Origin: Flavobacterium ginsenosidimutans
GTDB taxonomy: Bacteria; Bacteroidota; Bacteroidia; Flavobacteriales; Flavobacteriaceae
NCBI RefSeq assembly: GCF_003254625.1
Contig: NZ_QJRJ01000081.1
Coordinates: forward strand, 248,001-312,000
Length of the DNA: 64,000 nucleotides
Direction of reading: 5' to 3'
A program made the translations under genes and the position numbers. This document shows, piece after piece, positions 50,994-59,748 of the stretch (position 1 is its first letter; each line of letters starts with the position of its first letter). The notes beneath the pieces were generated by a model, which did no database searches, was not told the DNA's origin, and was given only the letters and a program-made list of their open reading frames with translations.

Positions 50994-53900
50994 ATGTCCA
51001 AACCATTTCAAATAAATAACTTTTCAAGGTTTCGATTTTCGATACCAAAATCGGTATTCACATTTTTCATTTTATTTCTAACATCTTACACAACTCACGC
51101 CCAATCCGTAACAGGAGAACCTGCGGGAGTTCCTGAATTACATAAAAAGTACCAGTTTGCTCCGTGGGAAGATCCAACAATAACAAGCATCAACAGACAA
51201 CCGTCAAGAGCAACTGCTTATTCTTATGCTTCTGTTGAAGACGCTTTAAAAGGCGACAGAACCAAAAGCAGAATCCAAATGTTAAATGGCGATTGGGATT
51301 TTAAATATGCTGTAAATCAGAAAGAAGCTTCAAAGGATTTTTACCGAAATAAAGTATCTGGCTGGGATAAAATCGAAGTACCATCAAATTGGGAAATGAA
51401 AGGTTATGATAATCCAATTTACAAAAGTGCCGTTTATCCGTTTCGACCAATAAATCCGCCTTATATTCCTAAAGATTATAATGGAGTTGGTTCTTACCAA
51501 CGCAGTTTTACCGTTCCTGAAAATTGGAAAGATATGACCGTGACTTTACATTTCGGAGCCGTAAGTTCAGGTTTTGAAGTTTGGCTAAACGGGGAATTTT
51601 TAGGTTATGGCGAAGACAGTTTTCTGCCATCAGAATTTGATATTACACCTTATTTAAAAGCGGGAGAAAATGTAGTTTCTGTTCGTGTAATTCGTTGGAC
51701 AGATGGTTCTTATTTAGAAGATCAGGATCACTGGCGCATGAGCGGAATCCAGCGTGAAGTTTTTATTATGGCCGAGCCGAAATTGCGTATTCAGGATTTC
51801 TTTGTTCAAACCAAATTAGACAAACAATATACAGATGCGATTTTTAAACTGCGACCGAAAGTAGAGAATTTGACAGGAGAAAAAATCAAAGATTATACGA
51901 TGAATGTTCAATTGTATGATGCTAATAATGTAGCAATCTTCAAAGAACCGCTTCAAAGACCTGTAATTGATTTAATCAATGAAAGTTATCCACGACTGGA
52001 TAATGTCCGTTTTGGATTCTTCCAAGAAACCATCAAAAATCCTAAAAAATGGAGTTCAGAAGAGCCGAATTTATACACGATGGTCATTTCGATAAAAGAT
52101 AAAAACGGAAATGTTACCGAAGCCAAAAGCTGTAAAGTGGGTTTCCGTTCGATTGAATTTTCGAAAGAGAATGGCAAAATGCTCATCAACGGAAAAGAAA
52201 CCTACGTTTATGGCGTAAACCGTCACGATCATCATCCAACAAGAGGAAAAGCGGTTACGAGAGAAGACATCAAGCAAGATATTACCACGATTAAAAAGTT
52301 CAATTTCAACTTTATACGTACGAGCCATTATCCAAACGATCCGTATTTCTACGAATTATGCGATCAATACGGAATCATGGTAATGGATGAAGCGAATCAA
52401 GAAACTCACGGAATTGGCGGAAAATTAAGCAACGATCCGCTTTGGACAAATGCTTATATGGAACGAATGATTCGAATGGTCGAAAGAGATAAGAACCATC
52501 CATCGGTTGTAATGTGGAGTTTAGGAAACGAAGGAGGAAAAGGGCCAAATCATTCGGCAATGTCAGGCTGGGTTCATGATTTCGATATTACACGTCCAGT
52601 TCATTACGAACCAGCGCAAGGAAATGCCAAATTAGACGGATATATTGATCCGCTTGATCCGGGATATCCAAAAACAATTGATCATGCTTATCGATTCGAA
52701 AATCCGCAGGATGATTCGTATGTTGATATGGTTAGCCGTTTTTATCCGGGCGTTTTCACACCTAAATTTTTAGTAGATCAAAAGAAAGATACACGACCAA
52801 TTATTTTTGTGGAATATTCTCATGCGATGGGGAATTCAGTTGGAAATTTAAAAGAATTATGGGATGAATTCCGTTCGCTTCCAAGAGTGATTGGAGGCTG
52901 TATCTGGGAATTTAAAGATCAGGGAATCGTGAAATTTGATTCCAGATCTGGTCAGAATTATTTTGCTCACGGAGGAGATTTTGGAGAAAAATACCACGAC
53001 GGAAACTTCAATACAAAAGGAATTGTAGATTCTAACGGAAAACCAAAAGGTTCTATTTTTGAGAATAAATGGGTGTATCAACCAGCGATTTCGACTTTAA
53101 ACGGAAATCAATTAGAGATCAAAAATCGTCAGGCCGTTAAGTCTTTAGAAGGTTATATTCCGGTTTTAAAAGTTTTGGAAAACGGAAACATAATCAAAAC
53201 TCAGATTTTAAAACCATTAAAAGTAGAAGCAGGACAATCAACAACTTTAGACATCAGTTCTTATCTTCCAAAAATGAAAGCGGATGCCGAATATATTTTA
53301 ACTATAGAATTCCAGCTTTCAAAAGAGGAACTTTGGGCTTCAAAAGGTTACGCTGTCGCGGAAGATCAGTTTCTGCTGAAAAAGAAAGAAGCCGTTTCTC
53401 CAGAATCTAAAAAAGAAACGCTGAACGTTTCTGAATCAGATTCTGATTTTAAAATCAAAGGAAAAACTTTTGATATTACGATTGGAAAAACAAACGGAGC
53501 TTTAAGTTCTTATATTTTTAACGGAGAAGAACAAGTTTTTGCACCGTTATTGCCAAACTTCGTAAGACCGCTTACAGACAACGACAAACGCGGATGGAAA
53601 TCTCAAAAACTATTGAAACAATGGTACAAAGCAAAACCAAAATTGGTCAACATTGCAATTGATAAATCGGCTTCAACAATTAAAATCACAAGTAATTATG
53701 AAGTGATAAAAGACAGTGCCAACGTAAATGTGGTTTACAACATTTTGCCAAACGGATTAATAAAAGTAGATTACAGTTTAAAAGCATCAGACAAATTGCC
53801 AAACATTCCAAAAATCGGGATGCAGATGGGAGTTCAAAGAAAATTCGATCAGATTTCATGGTACGGAAAAGGAGAATTAGAAAATTACAGCGATAGAAGT

Positions 53901-54323
53901 TTTGGTTCTTTTGTTGGGAAGTATTCGCTTCCAATAAATGACTTTATCGAACATTATCCAAAACCACAAGAAAACGGAAACAGATGTGATGTAAGATGGA
54001 TGGCATTAAGTACTCCGCAGAAAAACAAAGGATTTTTAGTAGTAAACGATTCAAAAGTTTTAAGCATGAGCGCATGGCCATACACGCAAGAAAACTTAAG
54101 TTCAGCAGGTCATACATATGATTTGAAAGATCCAGGATTTTTAACAGTAAACATCGATTTAATCCAGATGGGAGTGGGAGGAAACGACAGCTGGACGATT
54201 GTTGCACAGCCATTAGAACAATATCAGATTAAGTCTGGAAATTATCAATATAGTTTTTATTTAAAGCCTTTTGACGGTTCAAAAACTGAATTAGAAAATA
54301 GTTTGAAGAAGTTTAAATATTAG
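50994..54323 (+). CDS. GH2 beta-galactosidase (LacZ-type, five-domain), secreted
   Basis: 1109 residues from ATG 50994; the frame extends to 50958 inside a repeat. The signal peptide ends near SYTTHAQ. Domains follow the LacZ order: sugar-binding jelly roll (about 60-230, with NWEMKGYDNPIY and GAVSSGFEVWLNGEFLGY), Ig-like, TIM barrel, Ig-like, and C-terminal beta-galactosidase small-chain domain. The acid/base Glu is E513 in WSLGNEGG and the nucleophile E607 in FVEYSHAMGNS. It would remove beta-galactose from pectin side chains such as galactan. Confidence 0.93.
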   Translation: MSKPFQINNFSRFRFSIPKSVFTFFILFLTSYTTHAQSVTGEPAGVPELHKKYQFAPWEDPTITSINRQPSRATAYSYASVEDALKGDRTKSRIQMLNGDWDFKYAVNQKEASKDFYRNKVSGWDKIEVPSNWEMKGYDNPIYKSAVYPFRPINPPYIPKDYNGVGSYQRSFTVPENWKDMTVTLHFGAVSSGFEVWLNGEFLGYGEDSFLPSEFDITPYLKAGENVVSVRVIRWTDGSYLEDQDHWRMSGIQREVFIMAEPKLRIQDFFVQTKLDKQYTDAIFKLRPKVENLTGEKIKDYTMNVQLYDANNVAIFKEPLQRPVIDLINESYPRLDNVRFGFFQETIKNPKKWSSEEPNLYTMVISIKDKNGNVTEAKSCKVGFRSIEFSKENGKMLINGKETYVYGVNRHDHHPTRGKAVTREDIKQDITTIKKFNFNFIRTSHYPNDPYFYELCDQYGIMVMDEANQETHGIGGKLSNDPLWTNAYMERMIRMVERDKNHPSVVMWSLGNEGGKGPNHSAMSGWVHDFDITRPVHYEPAQGNAKLDGYIDPLDPGYPKTIDHAYRFENPQDDSYVDMVSRFYPGVFTPKFLVDQKKDTRPIIFVEYSHAMGNSVGNLKELWDEFRSLPRVIGGCIWEFKDQGIVKFDSRSGQNYFAHGGDFGEKYHDGNFNTKGIVDSNGKPKGSIFENKWVYQPAISTLNGNQLEIKNRQAVKSLEGYIPVLKVLENGNIIKTQILKPLKVEAGQSTTLDISSYLPKMKADAEYILTIEFQLSKEELWASKGYAVAEDQFLLKKKEAVSPESKKETLNVSESDSDFKIKGKTFDITIGKTNGALSSYIFNGEEQVFAPLLPNFVRPLTDNDKRGWKSQKLLKQWYKAKPKLVNIAIDKSASTIKITSNYEVIKDSANVNVVYNILPNGLIKVDYSLKASDKLPNIPKIGMQMGVQRKFDQISWYGKGELENYSDRSFGSFVGKYSLPINDFIEHYPKPQENGNRCDVRWMALSTPQKNKGFLVVNDSKVLSMSAWPYTQENLSSAGHTYDLKDPGFLTVNIDLIQMGVGGNDSWTIVAQPLEQYQIKSGNYQYSFYLKPFDGSKTELENSLKKFKY

Positions 54324-54367
54324 TAATTTATAATTAAAAATTAAGAATTAAAAATTAAAAGGCATAG

Positions 54368-54476
54368 TTTGTCATTTCGACTGAAAGGAGAAATCACACG
54401 CGTATGTCGACAAAGATTGGAGAAGTACGTTGTGGAGTTTCGAGTGTGATTTCTCCTTTCAGTCGAAATGACAAAA
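54368..54476. repeat. REP-like element B, copy 4
   Basis: Arms GTCATTTCGACTGAAAGGAG and CTCCTTTCAGTCGAAATGAC pair almost exactly around a loop. The right end supplies an ATG at 54468 that is not a real start. Confidence 0.85.
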
Positions 54477-54491
54477 AAAATGCCATATATC

Positions 54492-54524
54492 AAACCCGAC
54501 AGGTTTCAAAAACTTGTCGGGTTT
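54492..54524. repeat. Short hairpin upstream of the GH106 gene
   Basis: Arms AAACCCGACAGGTTT and AACTTGTCGGGTTT form a tight stem about 25 bases ahead of the ATG at 54549. It may stabilise the mRNA or affect translation. Confidence 0.65.
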
Positions 54525-54548
54525 ACAAACGAAATAAAACAAAGAATA

Positions 54549-57500
54549 ATGTTTCAAAAAAAACACCTCTTTTTTATCCTTCTTTTGGCGAGTTTCGTCT
54601 CTGCACAGGAAATCCATAAAAAAGAATCTTTTCAACCAACATTAGAATCCTCAAGACCTTGGGTATATTGGTATTGGATGAAATCGGCGTATTCTAAACC
54701 CGGAATTACAGCCGATTTAGAAGCCATGAAACAAGCCGGAATTGCAGGCGCTTATTTAATGACTATTAAAGGGCCGGCAAATCTGCCATTGATAGATCCG
54801 CCGGTTTTACAGTTGACGCCAGAATTTTGGGATATGATTCATTGGGCTTTTAAAGAGGCAGATCGTTTAGGCTTAAAACTGGCTTTTCATGGGGCTGACG
54901 GATTTGCCGTTGCAGGAGGTCCGTGGATTACTCCAGAAATGTCAATGCAGAAAATAGTTTGGTCAACAACTGAAATTTTAGGAGCAAAGAAAATAGCGCT
55001 AAAATTGCCAGTTCCAGAACATTATAAAGATTATTATAAAGACATTGCAACTTTTGCGATTCCGATAAAAGAATATCAAATTACTTCGCAGATACAACTG
55101 CCAAAAGTAACGACATCAAACAACACAGATGCATCTTTTTTGGCTGATCCTAAAAAAGACGAAAACTTCAAGTTTGCCGATGCAGGCTGGATTCAGTACG
55201 AATTTGCACAGCCTTTTACCTGCAAATCTATTGTAATAGAAACCAAAGGAAGAGATTTTCAAGCACAACGTCTGATTGTGGAAGTGAGCGATGACGGAAT
55301 CAATTTCAGATTCCACGAAAGAATGATCGCACCACGTCACGGTTGGCAGGATATGGATTTCCCGAATACACATACTATTACGCCCGTAAAAGCAAAATAT
55401 TTCAGATTTGTTTATGATCCAAAGGGAACAGAACCTGGAGCAGAAGATTTGGATTTTGCCAAATGGAAACAGAATCTGAAAGTGAGTAAAATAACCCTTT
55501 CGAATCAGTCTTTGATTAATAATTACGAAGGAAAATCAGGAGCAATTTGGCGTTTGACTCCTCAAACTACAGAAAAAGAAATTCCAAATTCTGATGCATT
55601 TAAAAAATCAGAAATTATCAATATTTCGAATTTTGTTGATGCCGATGGAAATTTGAACTGGAAAGCGCCAAAAGGAAAATGGAAAATTATTCGAATGGGA
55701 CATACTTCGACAGGACATGAAAATGCAACTGGCGGAGCAGGAAAAGGACTGGAAGTAGATAAATTTAATCCAGAATTAATTCGTTTTCAATTGGATCATT
55801 GGTTCGGAGAAGCTGTTCGTTCAGCTAGTCCAGAACTGGCTTCAAAAGTTTTAGAAATTCTGCATTTTGACAGTTGGGAATGCGGAAGCCAAAACTGGTC
55901 TTCGGTTTTTCAGGCTGAATTTAAAAAGAGACGTGGTTACGATCTTGTAGATTATCTTCCAGTTATGGCGGGAATTCCGATAGAAAATGCCGATTTTTCA
56001 GAGAAAGTTTTATACGATGTTCGCAAAACAATTGCCGATTTAGTAGCCGATAATTTTTACGGAACTGTCGCTCAAATTGCAAAAGAATACAACGTTAAGT
56101 TAAGTTCTGAAAATGTCGCACCAACAATGATGAGTGATGCTTTGCTGCATTATAAATATGTCGATTATCCAGGTGGCGAATTTTGGCTGAAAAGCCCAAC
56201 CCACGACAAACCTTTTGATATGGTCGATGCTATTTCGGGCGGACATATTTACGGAAATGATATTATTCAGGCAGAATCTTTTACGGCTCTGCGTATGGAT
56301 TGGGACGAACATCCCGGAAACTTAAAAACGACGGCAGACCGAAATTATGCTTTAGGAATCAACCGTTTATTCTATCACGTTTTTGTACATAATCCATGGA
56401 CAGACAGAAAACCGGGAATGACTTTAGATGATATCGGAACTTTTTTCCAAAGAGACCAAACGTGGTGGAAACCCGGAAAAGCGTGGTTTGATTATTGTCA
56501 AAGAGTACAGTTTCAATTGCAAAAAGGGAAACCTGTAATTGATTTAGCGGTTTTTATTGGCGAAGATTTTCCTTCACGTTCTTTTGCGCCGGATCGTTTG
56601 GTGCCATTTATTCCGAATGTGTTTGGAAAAGTAAGACTCGAAAGCGAGAAAATCCGTTTAGAAAATGAAGGTCAGCCAACGGCTAAAATGCCAAAAGAAG
56701 TTACTTATTCTAAAAATATCACCGATTTATCACAGTGGATTAATCCGTTAAATGGTTATCAATATGATTCATTCAATGCTGATGTTTTAATCAAAAGAGC
56801 GAAAGTGGTAAATGGAAAAGTAACTTTTGAAGGTGGAATCGAATACGGTGCTTTACTTTTTCCGGGAAGTCATAAAATGGCACCGAATAAGATTTTATCT
56901 TTGGCTTCCGCCGAAAAAATCCTGCAGTTGCTAAAAGACGGTGCAACCATTTTTGTGGATGAAAAACCAAATATTCAGCCAGGAATTCAATCAGAAGCCG
57001 ATCGAAAGAAATGGCAGATTATAATTGATGAAATCTGGAATAACGCCAACTCATCTTCATGGAAAATCGGAAAAGGTACGGTTGTAAAACTGCCATATTT
57101 AGGAAATGATTTTACTTCTATCGGAATTGCTCAAGATGTTTATTTTCCAAATTTAAATAGATCTGATTCAGAAACATTAGCTTGGGCGCATCGTAAATCG
57201 GAGACGGAAGATGTTTATTTTATTTCGAATCAAAAAGAGGAAAAGCGTTCTTTTGAAGCTTCTTTCAGGATTACAGGAAAAGTACCGCAATGGTACAATC
57301 CCGTAACTGATAAAATTTCGGCTTTAGCCAATTGGAAAATAGAAAACGGAAGAACAATTGTTTCGATAACATTTGATGCCGACGAATCTGGTTTTGTGAT
57401 TTTTAAAGAGGAAACCAAAGAAGTTTTAGCAAAAGGAAAATCTTCTGAATTTGAAACCGTTCAGACTTTAGATGAAAACTGGGAATTACAGTTTGATCCG

Positions 57501-57935
57501 AAATTTAAAGGTCCGAAAGAAGTCGTAAAAACAAAGAAACTTTTTGACTGGAGCACTTCTGAAAATGATCAGATTAAGTATTATTCAGGAACTGTGGTTT
57601 ATAAAAAAGAGTTCATCTGGAAAGGAAAAGATACTAATAAAATCTGGTTGGATTTAGGAGAAATTGCCAATATTGCCGAGATTAAAATCAACGAAAGAGA
57701 TTGTGGAACGCTTTGGACTTTCCCTTTCAAAACTGATATTTCAAAAGCTTTGCAAAAAGGAAAAAATTCGATAGAAATTAAAGTGACAAATACGTGGGCA
57801 AATAGATTAATCGGCGATCAAAAACTGCCAAAAGAAGAGAGATTGACATGGACAACAGCACCATTTCGATTAGAAGGAGAAACGTTGTTGAAAGCGGGAT
57901 TGTTAGGGCCGGTAATTATTGTAAAAGAAAAATAA
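54549..57935 (+). CDS. GH106 alpha-L-rhamnosidase, secreted
   Basis: 1128 residues from ATG 54549; a longer frame starts at 54468 inside a repeat. The signal peptide is MFQKKHLFFILLLASFVSAQ. GH106 landmarks are SRPWVYWYWMKSAYSKPGITADLEAMKQAGIAGAY, KLAFHGADGFAVAGGPWITPE, MGHTSTGHENATGGAGKGLEVDKFN, HFDSWECGSQNWSSVF (acid region), LSSENVAPTMM, and a C-terminal carbohydrate-binding-like jelly roll (IWLDLGEIANIAEIKINERDCGTLWTFPF). This family cleaves L-rhamnose, notably in rhamnogalacturonan-type pectins. Confidence 0.9.
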   Translation: MFQKKHLFFILLLASFVSAQEIHKKESFQPTLESSRPWVYWYWMKSAYSKPGITADLEAMKQAGIAGAYLMTIKGPANLPLIDPPVLQLTPEFWDMIHWAFKEADRLGLKLAFHGADGFAVAGGPWITPEMSMQKIVWSTTEILGAKKIALKLPVPEHYKDYYKDIATFAIPIKEYQITSQIQLPKVTTSNNTDASFLADPKKDENFKFADAGWIQYEFAQPFTCKSIVIETKGRDFQAQRLIVEVSDDGINFRFHERMIAPRHGWQDMDFPNTHTITPVKAKYFRFVYDPKGTEPGAEDLDFAKWKQNLKVSKITLSNQSLINNYEGKSGAIWRLTPQTTEKEIPNSDAFKKSEIINISNFVDADGNLNWKAPKGKWKIIRMGHTSTGHENATGGAGKGLEVDKFNPELIRFQLDHWFGEAVRSASPELASKVLEILHFDSWECGSQNWSSVFQAEFKKRRGYDLVDYLPVMAGIPIENADFSEKVLYDVRKTIADLVADNFYGTVAQIAKEYNVKLSSENVAPTMMSDALLHYKYVDYPGGEFWLKSPTHDKPFDMVDAISGGHIYGNDIIQAESFTALRMDWDEHPGNLKTTADRNYALGINRLFYHVFVHNPWTDRKPGMTLDDIGTFFQRDQTWWKPGKAWFDYCQRVQFQLQKGKPVIDLAVFIGEDFPSRSFAPDRLVPFIPNVFGKVRLESEKIRLENEGQPTAKMPKEVTYSKNITDLSQWINPLNGYQYDSFNADVLIKRAKVVNGKVTFEGGIEYGALLFPGSHKMAPNKILSLASAEKILQLLKDGATIFVDEKPNIQPGIQSEADRKKWQIIIDEIWNNANSSSWKIGKGTVVKLPYLGNDFTSIGIAQDVYFPNLNRSDSETLAWAHRKSETEDVYFISNQKEEKRSFEASFRITGKVPQWYNPVTDKISALANWKIENGRTIVSITFDADESGFVIFKEETKEVLAKGKSSEFETVQTLDENWELQFDPKFKGPKEVVKTKKLFDWSTSENDQIKYYSGTVVYKKEFIWKGKDTNKIWLDLGEIANIAEIKINERDCGTLWTFPFKTDISKALQKGKNSIEIKVTNTWANRLIGDQKLPKEERLTWTTAPFRLEGETLLKAGLLGPVIIVKEK

Positions 57936-57941
57936 AAGTTA

Positions 57942-58076
57942 GCCACAGATTAAAGGATTATTTGGATTATCACTCTGAGCGAAGTCGAAGGGCGCTTCAA
58001 TTGGAATCGGGCTTCGACTTCGCTCAGCCTGACATAACTAAAACTAATAATCCTTTTTAATGCTCTAATCTGTGGC
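57942..58076. repeat. Nested palindromes: outer element C with an inner element
   Basis: Outer arms GCCACAGATTAAAGGATTA (57942-57960) and TAATCCTTTTTAATGCTC...AATCTGTGGC (58047-58076). Inside (57971-58033) is a hairpin of CTGAGCGAAGTCGAAGGGCG type with CTTCGACTTCGCTCAGCCTG. One element looks inserted into another. Confidence 0.75.
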
Positions 58077-58093
58077 AAAAAAATAAATAAAAA

Positions 58094-59518
58094 ATGAAAA
58101 AATTAATTATTGCATTATTAACAGTTTTAGCGAGCTTTCAAATCAATGCCAAAATCAAATTGCCAGCATTGTTCTCTGATAACATGATGCTACAGCAAAA
58201 ATCTAACGCACCAATTTGGGGCTGGGCAGAAAAGAACGCTAACATTGTAATCAAAACTTCGTGGGATTCTAAAATTTACAAAGTAAAAGCAGACGCTTCA
58301 GGAAAATGGAAATCAGAATTACAGACTTCTTCTTTTGGAGGCCCATATACGATTGAAGTTTCTGAAGGAAACGAAAAAGTAACCATCAAAAATATTTTGT
58401 TGGGCGAAGTTTGGCTTTGCTCTGGACAATCCAATATGGAAATGCCGTTGAAAGGATTTCAAGGTCAGCCTGTTAAAAACGGAAACGAAATCATCGTAAG
58501 ATCAACCAATAAAAATATCCGTTTGATTACAGTTCCAAGAGCGACAGTTTTAGAACCATTGCAAGATTTTGAAGGAAAATGGGAGGAAGCTTCTCCAAAA
58601 TCGACTTCAAATTTTAGTGCAACGGCTTGGTATTTTGGTTCGCTTTTACAGGAAGTTTTAAATGTTCCGGTGGGATTAATTCATGTTTCATACGGAGGTT
58701 CGAGCATGGAAGCGTGGATGAATCAGGAAATGCTGAAAGATTTTGCGAGCGCTAAAATTCCGACTACAAAAGAAGAATTAGCAAAAGATCCAAATCGTGT
58801 GCCAACGACTTTGTTTAACGGAATGCTTTCGCCTGTAATTGGTTACGGAATCAAAGGCTGTATCTGGTATCAGGGAGAATCAAATTATGAAAGAGCTTCT
58901 GAATATACCGCTTTAATGAAGAAAATGGTCAGCAGTTGGAGAACGCTATGGAATCAGGGCGATTTTCCTTTTTATTTTGCTCAGATTGCGCCATTTAATT
59001 ATGCTTCATTTCATCCAAAAGATTATTTAGAAAAATACAATTCGGCTTATTTGAGAGAAGCGCAGTTTAAGGCTTCAAAGGAAATTCCAAACTCAGCAAT
59101 GGCAGTTTTAATGGATGTTGGAGAAGAAAACAACATTCATCCAATGGATAAAGAAAAAGGCGGAAACCGTTTGGCTTTTCAAGCTTTGGGAAGAACGTAT
59201 GGAATTGAAGGTTTCGAATTCGAAAGTCCGAAATACAAATCGATGGAGATAAAAGATGGTGCCGTAACGGTTTCTTTTGATGATGTTGCTAACGGAATTA
59301 CTTCTTATGACAAAGAGGTTTTAGGTTTTGAAATAGCGGGAGCAGATAAAGTTTTCTATCCAGCAAAAACGGTTGTGAGAAGAAAATCAGTGGTTTTAAC
59401 GTCAGATAAAGTAAAGAATCCAGTTGCGGTTCGCTATTTATGGAAAGATTTCGCCAAAGCGGAATTGTTTAGTGCAGGCGGTTTGCCAGTTTCGTCATTT
59501 AGAACAGACGAATGGTAA
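58094..59518 (+). CDS. Sialate O-acetylesterase/SGNH-type carbohydrate esterase, secreted
   Basis: 474 residues with a signal peptide to about residue 19 (QINA). N-terminal beta domain (KLPALFSDNMMLQQ, WGWAEKNA) followed by an SGNH hydrolase: catalytic Ser113 in CSGQSNMEMP, WYQGESN (258-264), and the D341...H349 region in DVGEENNIHP. Members are annotated as sialate O-acetylesterases, but in pectin loci they often remove acetyl or methyl esters from uronic acids. That is the more likely role here. Confidence 0.85.
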   Translation: MKKLIIALLTVLASFQINAKIKLPALFSDNMMLQQKSNAPIWGWAEKNANIVIKTSWDSKIYKVKADASGKWKSELQTSSFGGPYTIEVSEGNEKVTIKNILLGEVWLCSGQSNMEMPLKGFQGQPVKNGNEIIVRSTNKNIRLITVPRATVLEPLQDFEGKWEEASPKSTSNFSATAWYFGSLLQEVLNVPVGLIHVSYGGSSMEAWMNQEMLKDFASAKIPTTKEELAKDPNRVPTTLFNGMLSPVIGYGIKGCIWYQGESNYERASEYTALMKKMVSSWRTLWNQGDFPFYFAQIAPFNYASFHPKDYLEKYNSAYLREAQFKASKEIPNSAMAVLMDVGEENNIHPMDKEKGGNRLAFQALGRTYGIEGFEFESPKYKSMEIKDGAVTVSFDDVANGITSYDKEVLGFEIAGADKVFYPAKTVVRRKSVVLTSDKVKNPVAVRYLWKDFAKAELFSAGGLPVSSFRTDEW

Positions 59519-59564
59519 TTATGAATTGTGAATTGTAAATGATTAATGACGAGTTTAACGACTA

Positions 59565-59671
59565 GTTTGTCATTTCGACGAAGGAGAAATCTCCACGAGA
59601 AGCTCGACAAAGATTGGCGACTATTGTTGCGGAGTTACTTGCGAAGATTTCTCCTTCGTCGAAATGACAAG
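59565..59671. repeat. REP-like element B, copy 5
   Basis: TTTGTCATTTCGACGAAGGA and TCTCCTTCGTCGAAATGACA are its two ends, with the same GAAGCTCGACAAAGATTGG segment as copy 1. Confidence 0.85.
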
Positions 59672-59710
59672 AAATGAGAATAAATCTGCGAGAGAAAATA
59701 AAAAAATATA

Positions 59711-59737
59711 CCTACAAGGTTTTAAAAACCTTGCAGG
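59711..59737. repeat. Short hairpin upstream of the DUF5703-type gene
   Basis: CCTACAAGGTTTTAAAAACC then TTGCAGG: a tight stem 11 bases ahead of the ATG at 59749, similar in placement to the hairpin at 54492-54524. Confidence 0.6.
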
Positions 59738-59748
59738 AAAGAAAAAAA

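Noticed and set aside
45098..59671. Element B copies as ordinary transcription terminators only
   Set aside because: They lack consistent T runs next to the stem and have long loops, unlike the true terminators elsewhere in this window. A termination or processing role is still possible.
59674..59748. Longer N-terminus for the DUF5703-type protein
   Set aside because: The extension is read through the end of a repeat and a hairpin. The ATG at 59749 gives a normal signal peptide.
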